64,000 nucleotides of DNA from Breoghania sp037026715. GTDB lineage: Bacteria > Pseudomonadota > Alphaproteobacteria > Rhizobiales > Stappiaceae. The notes under the pieces are model-generated. The model made no database searches. It was not told the DNA's origin and saw only the letters and a program-made list of their open reading frames with translations. The position numbers and the translations under genes were made by a program. Location: the NCBI RefSeq assembly GCF_037026715.1, contig NZ_JBANCG010000004.1:491808-555807 (forward strand), given 5' to 3'. This document shows positions 53,861-61,088 of this stretch, one piece after another; the stretch's first letter is position 1; every line of letters starts with the position of its first letter.

Positions 53861-54373
53861 ATGCTGCCTGTCGAACGTCTCTATCTCGACACGAACATCT
53901 TCATCCTGCTGGCTGAAGGCGAGCATGGCCCGGAACTTAACCTGTTGCAGAACCTGGTTCGAATGGTCGCGCGGAAAGACGCCGACCGACCCTTCCTATG
54001 CACGAGTGAATTCGCACTCGCGGAACTGCTCGTTCATCCATTGCGAAACACGGATGCAGCATTGCGCCAAGTCTACCAGAACTGGTTCGTCCCTGGCTCG
54101 CCGTGGCTGGAAATCGGACCTGCGGACCGCGAGGTTCTTGTGCATGCCGCATGGATCCGAGCGTTGCTCCCCTCCGTCAAGATGCCGGATGCCATCCATC
54201 TTTCGACCGCTGTCGGGTTTAAGTGTACCCATTTTCTCACCCGAGACATGAAGCTGCCTGACACCGTTTCCATCCGCGACCCGCTGACAAATGCACCAAT
54301 AGTTGCGTCCGAACTGTCGATCATACAGCCGACGGTGGAGACGCTCGCAGGCATAGTGGACAGTCTCTCATGA
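53861..54373 (+). CDS. PIN-domain protein, probable VapC-type toxin
   Basis: A 170-residue PIN-domain protein, probably a Mg-dependent ribonuclease toxin. Acidic residues of the fold are visible: Asp10 in LYLDTNIFI, Glu50/Glu55 in TSEFALAELL, Asp110 in MPDAIHLSTA and Asp129 in LTRDM. It is slightly longer than most VapC toxins (~130-140), owing to a C-terminal tail. It starts immediately after the antitoxin and its stop overlaps the yejF start by four bases (ATGA), so yejF translation may be coupled to it. GC content is a little lower than in neighbouring genes, suggesting a later insertion. Confidence 0.85.
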   Translation: MLPVERLYLDTNIFILLAEGEHGPELNLLQNLVRMVARKDADRPFLCTSEFALAELLVHPLRNTDAALRQVYQNWFVPGSPWLEIGPADREVLVHAAWIRALLPSVKMPDAIHLSTAVGFKCTHFLTRDMKLPDTVSIRDPLTNAPIVASELSIIQPTVETLAGIVDSLS

Positions 54374-55998
54374 CCTCCCCCCTCCTCTCCGTCCGCGACC
54401 TTTCCGTCGATTTCGAGCAGGGCGGTAGCGCCACCCATGCGGTGCGCTCGGTTTCCTTCGACATCGCCAAGGGCGAAACCCTCGCGCTCGTCGGCGAGAG
54501 CGGGTCGGGCAAGTCGGTCACCGCGCTGTCGATCCTGAAGCTGCTCACCTATCCGCCCGCCTCCCACCCCTCCGGCGCGGTCCTGTTCGAGGGGCAGGAC
54601 ATGATCGCGGCGAGCGACAAGGCGCTGCGCTCCATCCGCGGCAACCGGATCGCGATGATCTTCCAGGAGCCGATGACCTCGCTCAACCCGCTGCACCAGG
54701 TGGAGCGGCAGATCACCGAGATCCTCAAGCTCCACCGCGGCATGGGCGATGCGCAGGCGCGGGCGCGCACCATCGAGCTTCTCGACCAGGTCGGCATCCG
54801 CGATCCGGAAAGCCGGCTTTCGAGCTACCCGCACCAGCTCTCCGGCGGCCAGCGCCAGCGCGTGATGATCGCCATGGCGCTGGCCAACGAGCCCGATCTC
54901 CTGGTCGCCGACGAGCCGACCACCGCGCTCGACGTGACGGTGCAGGCGCAGATCCTCAAGCTCTTGAAGGATCTGCAGGAGCGCCAGGGCATGGCGATGC
55001 TGTTCATCACCCACGATCTCGGCATCGTTCGCAAGATCGCCGACCGCGTCTGCGTAATGACGAAAGGCGAGATCGTCGAGCACGGAGCGACGGAACGGAT
55101 CTTCACCGCGCCTCAGCACGCCTATACGAAGCACCTGATCGAGGCCGAGCCCAAGGGCACGCCGCCGGCGCGCGATCTATCCAGGCCGATCGTCGTGTCG
55201 GCCGACGATCTGAAGGTGTGGTTCCCGGTCAAACGCGGCTTCCTGCGCAAGACCGTCGGCTACATCAAGGCGGTAGACGGTATCGATATCGCCGTGCGCG
55301 AGGGCCAGACGCTGGGCGTGGTGGGTGAGTCCGGTTCGGGAAAGACGACGCTGGGACTTGCGCTCTTGCGCATGATCTCGTCTGAAGGCCGTATCGCGTT
55401 TCTGGGAAGCGACATCCAGCAAAAATCGTGGAAGGAGATGCGCCCGCTCCGGCGCGACATGCAGGTCGTCTTCCAGGACCCGTTCGGCTCGCTGAGCCCG
55501 CGCATGTCGGTCGCCGATATCGTCGGCGAGGGGCTGGAGGTGCATTTCCCCGGTATCAGCGCAGGCGAGCGCGACCAGAAGGTGTGCAAGGCGCTTGACG
55601 AGGTCGGCATCGATCCGGCCGTGCGCCACCGCTATCCACACGAATTCTCCGGCGGTCAGCGCCAGCGCATCTCGGTCGCCCGCGCCATGGTGCTGGAGCC
55701 GAAATTCGTCATGCTGGACGAACCGACCTCGGCGCTCGACATGTCGGTGCAGGCGCAGGTGGTGGACCTTCTGCGCGACCTGCAGAAAAAACACGATCTT
55801 GCCTACCTGTTCATCAGCCACGATCTCAAGGTCGTGCGGGCGCTCGCCAATGACGTCATCGTCATGCGCGAAGGCAAGGTGGTGGAGGCGGGCTCCGCGC
55901 AGGAGATCTTCGACGCGCCGAAGACCGACTACACGCGGGCACTGATGGCCGCCGCCTTCCGCATCGAGACGGCGCCGGAGGGCGTGGTCAGCGAGTAA
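54370..55998 (+). CDS. yejF: Peptide/microcin ABC transporter ATPase YejF (two ABC domains)
   Basis: Fused ATPase of the yej importer, 542 residues with two complete nucleotide-binding domains. Domain 1 has Walker A GESGSGKSVTALSIL, signature LSGGQRQRVMIAMALANEP and Walker B LLVADEPTTALD. Domain 2 (from about residue 275) has GESGSGKTTLGLALL, FSGGQRQRISVARAMV and FVMLDEPTSALD. An OppD/F-type C-terminal linker follows each core. The start overlaps the PIN gene stop. The gene ends 32 bp before a convergent response-regulator gene. Confidence 0.95.
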   Translation: MTSPLLSVRDLSVDFEQGGSATHAVRSVSFDIAKGETLALVGESGSGKSVTALSILKLLTYPPASHPSGAVLFEGQDMIAASDKALRSIRGNRIAMIFQEPMTSLNPLHQVERQITEILKLHRGMGDAQARARTIELLDQVGIRDPESRLSSYPHQLSGGQRQRVMIAMALANEPDLLVADEPTTALDVTVQAQILKLLKDLQERQGMAMLFITHDLGIVRKIADRVCVMTKGEIVEHGATERIFTAPQHAYTKHLIEAEPKGTPPARDLSRPIVVSADDLKVWFPVKRGFLRKTVGYIKAVDGIDIAVREGQTLGVVGESGSGKTTLGLALLRMISSEGRIAFLGSDIQQKSWKEMRPLRRDMQVVFQDPFGSLSPRMSVADIVGEGLEVHFPGISAGERDQKVCKALDEVGIDPAVRHRYPHEFSGGQRQRISVARAMVLEPKFVMLDEPTSALDMSVQAQVVDLLRDLQKKHDLAYLFISHDLKVVRALANDVIVMREGKVVEAGSAQEIFDAPKTDYTRALMAAAFRIETAPEGVVSE

Positions 55999-56013
55999 CG
56001 CCCGGGGGCGGGA

Positions 56014-56029
56014 GGGGGATCGTTCCCCC
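56014..56029. other. Small GC hairpin between convergent genes
   Basis: GGGGGA / TCCCCC (56014-56019, 56024-56029) with a four-base loop lies between the stop codons of yejF and the double-receiver gene. It may help transcript ending on both strands; no U-tract is present. Confidence 0.35.
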
Positions 56030-56030
56030 C

Positions 56031-56828
56031 CTATTCCTGCAGCAGGGTCACGTTGGGCGTCTGCTCCAGCGATTGCGGCATGTTGAGGCCGTAGAGGCGG
56101 TGCAGGACGAAATCGACCTCGTTGGCGAAGAACGGCTTCTTCAGGAGCGCGAAGATGCCGGCCTTGCGGCAGGCGTCCTTCTGGCCGGTGAGATCCTGCG
56201 AGGAGATCATCACCATCTTGATGCCGGGAATTTCCGCACGCAGGCGCTGGGCGGCGTGGATGCCGTCGAGGCCGGGCATGTTGTAGTCGAGAAAGATGAT
56301 GTCGGGATGGGTGCCCTTGAGAAGCGTCAGCGCCTCCTTGCCGCTGTCGACCTCGCTGATCAGCATGTCGAACCGGCAATTGGCCAGCACCTTGTAGATG
56401 ATGCGGCGGATAACGGCGGAATCGTCCACGATCAGCACGTTCTTGCGCCGCGACAGATTGCGGTGGCTGGTCAGGATGGTGGCGATCTGCTCGGGCGTGA
56501 ACGGCTTCTTGAGGAAGTCGTAGGAGCCCAGTTCCGCGCCCGCCTTCATCACCGCCGCATCCGCTTCCGTCGACATCAGCGTGACGAAGACGTTGTTGCC
56601 CTTGCCGCGCAGCAGTTCCAGCACATCCAGGCCCGACATCTCCGGCATGTTCACGTCGAGAAAGACGATGTCGATCTCGTGGTTCTTCAACGCCGTCAGC
56701 GCCTGGTTGCCGTCGGCCGCCTCGCAGATCGTGGCATTCGGCTCGGCGTCGAGCACGGCCTGGCGCAGGATGCGGCGGAGCGTCTGCGAATCGTCGGTGA
56801 TGAGGACGGTGGGCGGCCTGTCAGACAT
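56031..56828 (-). CDS. Double-receiver (REC-REC) response regulator A
   Basis: A 265-residue protein made only of two CheY-like receiver domains. REC1 has phosphoacceptor Asp58 in VFLDVNMPEMSG and the switch Lys in FLKKPF. REC2 has Asp181 in IFLDYNMPGLDG and a second LLKKPFF. No output domain follows; the conserved tail RLYGLNMPQSLEQTPNVTLL is shared with the next gene. It is probably a signalling adaptor or phosphate sink. It lies 28 bp downstream of its paralogue on the same strand, with the FIST-domain chemoreceptor gene behind them. Confidence 0.9.
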   Translation of the reverse strand: MSDRPPTVLITDDSQTLRRILRQAVLDAEPNATICEAADGNQALTALKNHEIDIVFLDVNMPEMSGLDVLELLRGKGNNVFVTLMSTEADAAVMKAGAELGSYDFLKKPFTPEQIATILTSHRNLSRRKNVLIVDDSAVIRRIIYKVLANCRFDMLISEVDSGKEALTLLKGTHPDIIFLDYNMPGLDGIHAAQRLRAEIPGIKMVMISSQDLTGQKDACRKAGIFALLKKPFFANEVDFVLHRLYGLNMPQSLEQTPNVTLLQE

Positions 56829-56856
56829 GGGGTCTCCAATTGCGGCGCGGCCAGCA

Positions 56857-57651
56857 CTAGAGCAGCGTGACGTTCGGCGTGAGTTCCAGCGACTGGGGCA
56901 TGTTCAGTCCGTAGAGACGGTGCAGGATGAAATCGACTTCCTTGGGGAAGAAGGGTTTCTTGACCAGGCAGTAGATGCCCGCACTGCGACAGGCGTCATG
57001 CTGGCCGCTCATGTCCTTCGAGGAGATCATAACGATCTTCACCGCCGGGCTCTGCGCCCGGATGTAGTGGGCCGATTCCACGCCGTTCAGATCGGGCATG
57101 TGGTAGTCGAGGAAGATGATGTCGGGCTGCGTGCCCTTGAGCAGGGTCAGCGCCTCCTTGCCGCTGTCGACCTCGCTGATCAGCATGTCGAACCGGCAAT
57201 TCGCCAGCACCCGATAGATGATCTTCCGCACGGTGGCGGAATCGTCGACGATCAGCACCTTCTTGCGGTCGGACAGGTTGGCGTAGGCGCGCAGGATCGT
57301 GCGCACCCGGTCTGCATTGAAGGGCTTCTTCAGGAAGTCGTAGGAACCGAGCTCGTTGCCCGCCTTGATCAGGACCTCGTTGGCGTCCGTCGACATCAGA
57401 ACCACGAACAGGCTGTCGCCCTTCTTCTTGAGAAGATGAAGCGCATGCAGCCCGGAGAGTTCGGGCATGTTGATGTCGAGGAAGACCACGTCGATCGGGT
57501 TGTCGACGATCGCCTTCAGCGCCGTATTGCCGTTGTCGGCCTCGACGATCTCGGCGTTCGGGACGATCTCGTTCAGGAATTCTCGCAATTTCATCCGAAG
57601 CACGGTGGAATCGTCAGCGATAAGTATCCTCAGGCTCTGTTCCAGACTCAT
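56857..57651 (-). CDS. Double-receiver (REC-REC) response regulator B
   Basis: A 264-residue paralogue of the neighbouring gene, again two receivers and no output domain. Phosphoacceptors are Asp59 (VFLDINMPELSG) and Asp182 (IFLDYHMPDLNG). The stretch VLANCRFDMLISEVDSGKEA is identical in both, and 56 successive bases under it match exactly, which suggests recent gene conversion. ATG at 57651 gives the same short lead-in as in the paralogue; an ATG 24 bases upstream is also possible. The AT-rich DNA upstream (57720-57835) probably holds the promoter of the pair. Confidence 0.9.
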   Translation of the reverse strand: MSLEQSLRILIADDSTVLRMKLREFLNEIVPNAEIVEADNGNTALKAIVDNPIDVVFLDINMPELSGLHALHLLKKKGDSLFVVLMSTDANEVLIKAGNELGSYDFLKKPFNADRVRTILRAYANLSDRKKVLIVDDSATVRKIIYRVLANCRFDMLISEVDSGKEALTLLKGTQPDIIFLDYHMPDLNGVESAHYIRAQSPAVKIVMISSKDMSGQHDACRSAGIYCLVKKPFFPKEVDFILHRLYGLNMPQSLELTPNVTLL

Positions 57652-57840
57652 GTGTTGCGTGCTTCCGTGAGACATTGAGAAGAGCGGGCGACGACCTGCC
57701 GGCCGGGATGTCATCAGCACTCATTACATGAATAATTCTTCATATTATGTGAATACCACTCGATTCCACAGGTAGACGCGGACATTATATTGTTATATAT
57801 GCTTATGTATTATGCCTTATAGGTCAATTTCTTTATCGCG

Positions 57841-59880
57841 TCATGCGGCGGATGAGGCGCCGAGCTGCTTGAGGAAGTCGATCTGTCCCATCACCTTGTC
57901 GACGCCGGAACGATGGGCGGAGAGGATCTCGTTCAGGCCGGCGAGCGAGCGTTCGATGTGGCCGCTCTGGTCGAAGATCTCCTCCACCTTGACGATGACG
58001 TCGCGATAGCGGTCGCCTTCGCGCGCGATCTGCTCCTTGGTGGCCTCGATGATGGTGCCGAGCTGTTCCAGCGAGGTTTCGATGTCGCCGACGGCGGCCT
58101 GGGTCTTGCCGAGCGACGACTTGGTGTCGTTGGCGAGTTTCTTGACTTCGCCGGCGACCACGGAGAACCCCTTGCCGGCCTCGCCGGCGCGGGCGGCCTC
58201 GATTGTGGCGTTCAGCGCCAGAAGGTTGGTCTGGCCGGTGATGTTGTCGATGATGGCGAGGACCTGACGAAGCGCGGACAGGGAATCGCTGAGGCTCTGG
58301 AACTTGCCGGCGAGTTGCTCGGTGTTGCTGGAACCGGCCGCGCCCATGCCCGCTGCACCCGCCCCCATGGCGTTGCGGATGCCATCGATGATGCCGCCGA
58401 CCTGCGAAACCTCGCCGAGCACGCCTTCAACCTTGCCGGTAATGCTCAGATGCTCGACGATATCGGCGATGATGCGGCTGCGCAGCGTGTTGAGCATCTC
58501 TACCTGGCTCAGGCGACGTCGCGTGAAATATTCCACGAAGCGGGCATAATAGTTCGCGAAATTGTCGATCAGCTCGTCGGCGTACTCCTCCTCCACATCC
58601 GCGAAAAAGACGAGCGCGACCAGGGTCTGGTTGATGTTGATGCCGAAGAGTTCGCCGAAGGTGGAAAAGCCCGCCGCCTGCACCGGCCAGATGTCGCGCG
58701 CCTCGGCGAGCTTGTCCGGATTGGTCAGCCGGCGCAGAATGCAGTCGTTCATCAGCACCGCGGCTGGTTTCGGCTTGCCGCGCAGATAGGCCGTAACGTC
58801 TTGCCGGGTCTGCTGCAGGAAATCCGTCGGCTCCAGCATGACCAGTTCGTCGCCCGGCCCGACATCGCAATAGAAGCTGACCACCCGCCGTTCCGCGTCG
58901 ATCCCGGCGACGGAGCGCACGAAAATCTCGCCTTGCAGGCTGATGCCGAAGGCGCGACCGCCCAGCCGCTCCGCGACCTGATCCGGGCTCACGTGCAGCG
59001 TCGTGGCGAGCGCGTCGACGAGGGAGACGACCTCGCCGGTCTGAGGATCGAGAACGGCACTGACCGTGCGATGATCCACGTCCGCATCCACGACGACGAA
59101 GTTCGGACCGGTCACCTTGAAGTTCTGGCTCTTCATCACGCCGTAGCGGTTGCCGGGCGCGAGGCGGACGAAGATCAGCAGGGCATGGTTTTCCAGTGCC
59201 TGCCGGCCATCGTGGAGCTGGGTCTTCTTGAAATCGAGCTTGCCACCGGCCGACCCGCCGACGAAGACGCATGGAAAGCGGGCCGAGCGATAGACGGCTT
59301 CCATGAAGTAGTTCTCGGAATTGGACAGGCCGTCGATGAAGGTCAGCGCAAAGCAGGTGTGCGAATCGAGGGAAAAGCGAGGCCTGACAGAGTTCAGCGC
59401 ATCGCGGATGCGGTCGATGCGGGTGGCGCGGTCCATGGCAGCGCCGCCGGAGCGGATGTCTTGGCAGTGCAGGGGAACGGCGAAGACATCTGTCTCCGCG
59501 ATCAGCCGCGGCGAGAAGACCTGCACCACGACGCTGTTCCAGTTGCCCTCGGTGCCGCAGTAGAGGCTGCCCTTGCCGCCCGAACACAGTTCGCCCGCCG
59601 TCGTGGTGGCCACCACGCGGGCCCCGCCGGCGAGCCCCTGGACAGCGCGCACCGTCGCCGCGAAATCGACATTGGGGGAGACGAAGGCCACCACCAGCGC
59701 CGCCTCGGCGCCGGCGAAGCGGAAATCCTCGACGCTCAGGCCATCAAGACGCTCATTCGTCAGCAGGGAGCGGACGGGCTCGGTTTCCATCCCGGTTTGC
59801 GGCGAAACGATCGCCTCGGCGTCAATGTCGGCGGAGATCGTCTCCGGCTCCCCGAAACGCGCCTTCATTCGCTTGAGCAT
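57841..59880 (-). CDS. Cytoplasmic FIST-domain methyl-accepting chemotaxis protein
   Basis: A soluble chemoreceptor-like protein of about 679 residues with no signal peptide, membrane helix or HAMP domain. Residues ~45-240 form a FIST_N domain (EAALVVAFVSPNVDF, RVVATTTAGELCSGG, FVGGSAGGKLDF) and ~250-400 a FIST_C domain (FGISLQGEIFVRSV, PAAVLMNDCILRR). The C-terminal ~250 residues are an MCP signalling helix pair with the tip GQTNLLALNATIEAARAGE. FIST domains are known predicted small-ligand sensors. ATG at 59880 has AGAGG four bases upstream; a TTG 30 bases earlier is unlikely. The adjacent double-receiver genes on the same strand may work with it. Confidence 0.93.
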   Translation of the reverse strand: MLKRMKARFGEPETISADIDAEAIVSPQTGMETEPVRSLLTNERLDGLSVEDFRFAGAEAALVVAFVSPNVDFAATVRAVQGLAGGARVVATTTAGELCSGGKGSLYCGTEGNWNSVVVQVFSPRLIAETDVFAVPLHCQDIRSGGAAMDRATRIDRIRDALNSVRPRFSLDSHTCFALTFIDGLSNSENYFMEAVYRSARFPCVFVGGSAGGKLDFKKTQLHDGRQALENHALLIFVRLAPGNRYGVMKSQNFKVTGPNFVVVDADVDHRTVSAVLDPQTGEVVSLVDALATTLHVSPDQVAERLGGRAFGISLQGEIFVRSVAGIDAERRVVSFYCDVGPGDELVMLEPTDFLQQTRQDVTAYLRGKPKPAAVLMNDCILRRLTNPDKLAEARDIWPVQAAGFSTFGELFGININQTLVALVFFADVEEEYADELIDNFANYYARFVEYFTRRRLSQVEMLNTLRSRIIADIVEHLSITGKVEGVLGEVSQVGGIIDGIRNAMGAGAAGMGAAGSSNTEQLAGKFQSLSDSLSALRQVLAIIDNITGQTNLLALNATIEAARAGEAGKGFSVVAGEVKKLANDTKSSLGKTQAAVGDIETSLEQLGTIIEATKEQIAREGDRYRDVIVKVEEIFDQSGHIERSLAGLNEILSAHRSGVDKVMGQIDFLKQLGASSAA

Positions 59881-60069
59881 CTTGCCTCTCGGACTATCGG
59901 GAAATTGCAATATTCGCGACTTTGATCCGAGTAACTATCGCGTCCTTGTTCTAATAGAAGGATAACGAATATTCTTTTCTGCATATATATTCGTACATAC
60001 GTAAATATACGACGCGAAGAAAATTCGAAAAAGAGTTCAATCCCTCAAGCAAATGGGGCTGGCCCCGCC

Positions 60070-60678
60070 CTAGAAGGGGGTGCGGGCCCGCAATGCCTGG
60101 GCAAGCGTGCCCTCGTCGAGATAGTCGAGCTCGCCACCGACCGGCACGCCGTGGGCGAGGCGGGAGACCTTGACGTGAAGGCCGGCGAGCTGATCGGTCA
60201 CGTAATGCGCCGTGGTCTGGCCTTCCACGGTGGCGTTGACGGCGAGGATCACCTCGGTGACGCCGGCGGCGCGCACGCGCTCCACAAGGCCGGCAATGTT
60301 GAGATCCTCCGGCCCGACCCCGTCGAGCGGCGACAGCGTGCCTCCCAGAACGTGATAGCGGGCATTGATCGCCTGGGCGCGCTCCAGCGCCCACAGGTCG
60401 GAGACATCCTCGACCACCACGATCGTCGTGCCGTCGCGGCGCGGATCGGCGCACACGGTGCAAGGATCGCAGGTATCGACATTGCCGCACGTGGAGCACA
60501 CGCGCACCTCGGCAAGCGCCACCTCCATCGCCCGCGTCAGCGGGGCGAAGAGCTGGTCCTTCTTCTGGATCAGATGCAGGGCGGCGCGGCGGGCCGAGCG
60601 CGGCCCGAGCCCCGGCAGCTTGGCCAGGAGCTGGATCAGCGTCTCGATTTCCGGACCCGCGACCTTTCGGCTGCTCAT
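60070..60678 (-). CDS. recR: Recombination mediator RecR
   Basis: Ring-forming protein of the RecFOR recombination-repair pathway, 202 residues. The helix-hairpin-helix LAKLPGLGPRSARRAALHLI is followed by a four-Cys zinc finger (Cys61, Cys64, Cys73, Cys76) and a Toprim domain (TTIVVVEDVSDLWALERA, LGGTLSPLDGVGPEDLNI). The C-terminal LAHGVPVGGELDYLDEGTL is typical. ATG at 60678 is chosen by homology over a longer open frame. It follows ybaB and dnaX, the standard order. recF is also in this window; recO is not. Confidence 0.96.
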   Translation of the reverse strand: MSSRKVAGPEIETLIQLLAKLPGLGPRSARRAALHLIQKKDQLFAPLTRAMEVALAEVRVCSTCGNVDTCDPCTVCADPRRDGTTIVVVEDVSDLWALERAQAINARYHVLGGTLSPLDGVGPEDLNIAGLVERVRAAGVTEVILAVNATVEGQTTAHYVTDQLAGLHVKVSRLAHGVPVGGELDYLDEGTLAQALRARTPF

Positions 60679-60713
60679 CGGCGCAAGATACCCGTCCGCA
60701 CGTTCACGCCCAT

Positions 60714-61034
60714 TCAGAACGGCAGCTTCATGCCGGCAGGCAGTCCCATGCCGGACATAAGCTCCTGGGTCTTTTCCTGCATGGCCGCCTCGGCCTTTGC
60801 CTTGGCGTCGTTGTGGGCGGCGAGGATCAGGTCTTCCAGGATCTCGACTTCGTCTTCCTTGGCGAGCGAGGGATCGATCTTCAGGCTCTTCATCTCGCCC
60901 TTGCCGCTCATCACGACGCTCACGAGGCCGCCGCCGGACGAACCGGCCACCTCGATCTGGCCGATTTCTTCCTGCAGGGAGCCCATCTGCTCCTGGATCT
61001 GCTTGGCCTGCTTCATCATCTTCAGGAAGTCCAT
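60714..61034 (-). CDS. ybaB: YbaB/EbfC nucleoid-associated protein
   Basis: Small DNA-binding nucleoid protein, 106 residues, forming dimers with tweezer-like helices. The sequence MDFLKMMKQAKQIQEQMG, then EVAGSSGGGLVSVVMSGKGE, and the helical EDLILAAHNDAKAKAEAAM are all family features. It lies between dnaX and recR, with 35- and 54-bp gaps, as in most proteobacteria. Confidence 0.96.
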   Translation of the reverse strand: MDFLKMMKQAKQIQEQMGSLQEEIGQIEVAGSSGGGLVSVVMSGKGEMKSLKIDPSLAKEDEVEILEDLILAAHNDAKAKAEAAMQEKTQELMSGMGLPAGMKLPF

Positions 61035-61088
61035 GGTCCCAAACCTTTTTCGTTCTCACAGTCGGTCGCGGGCCGCCTGCCGGCGGGA

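Noticed and set aside
56326..57201. Direct repeat as a mobile element footprint
   Set aside because: The identical block is inside matching positions of two paralogous receiver domains, so shared descent or gene conversion explains it.
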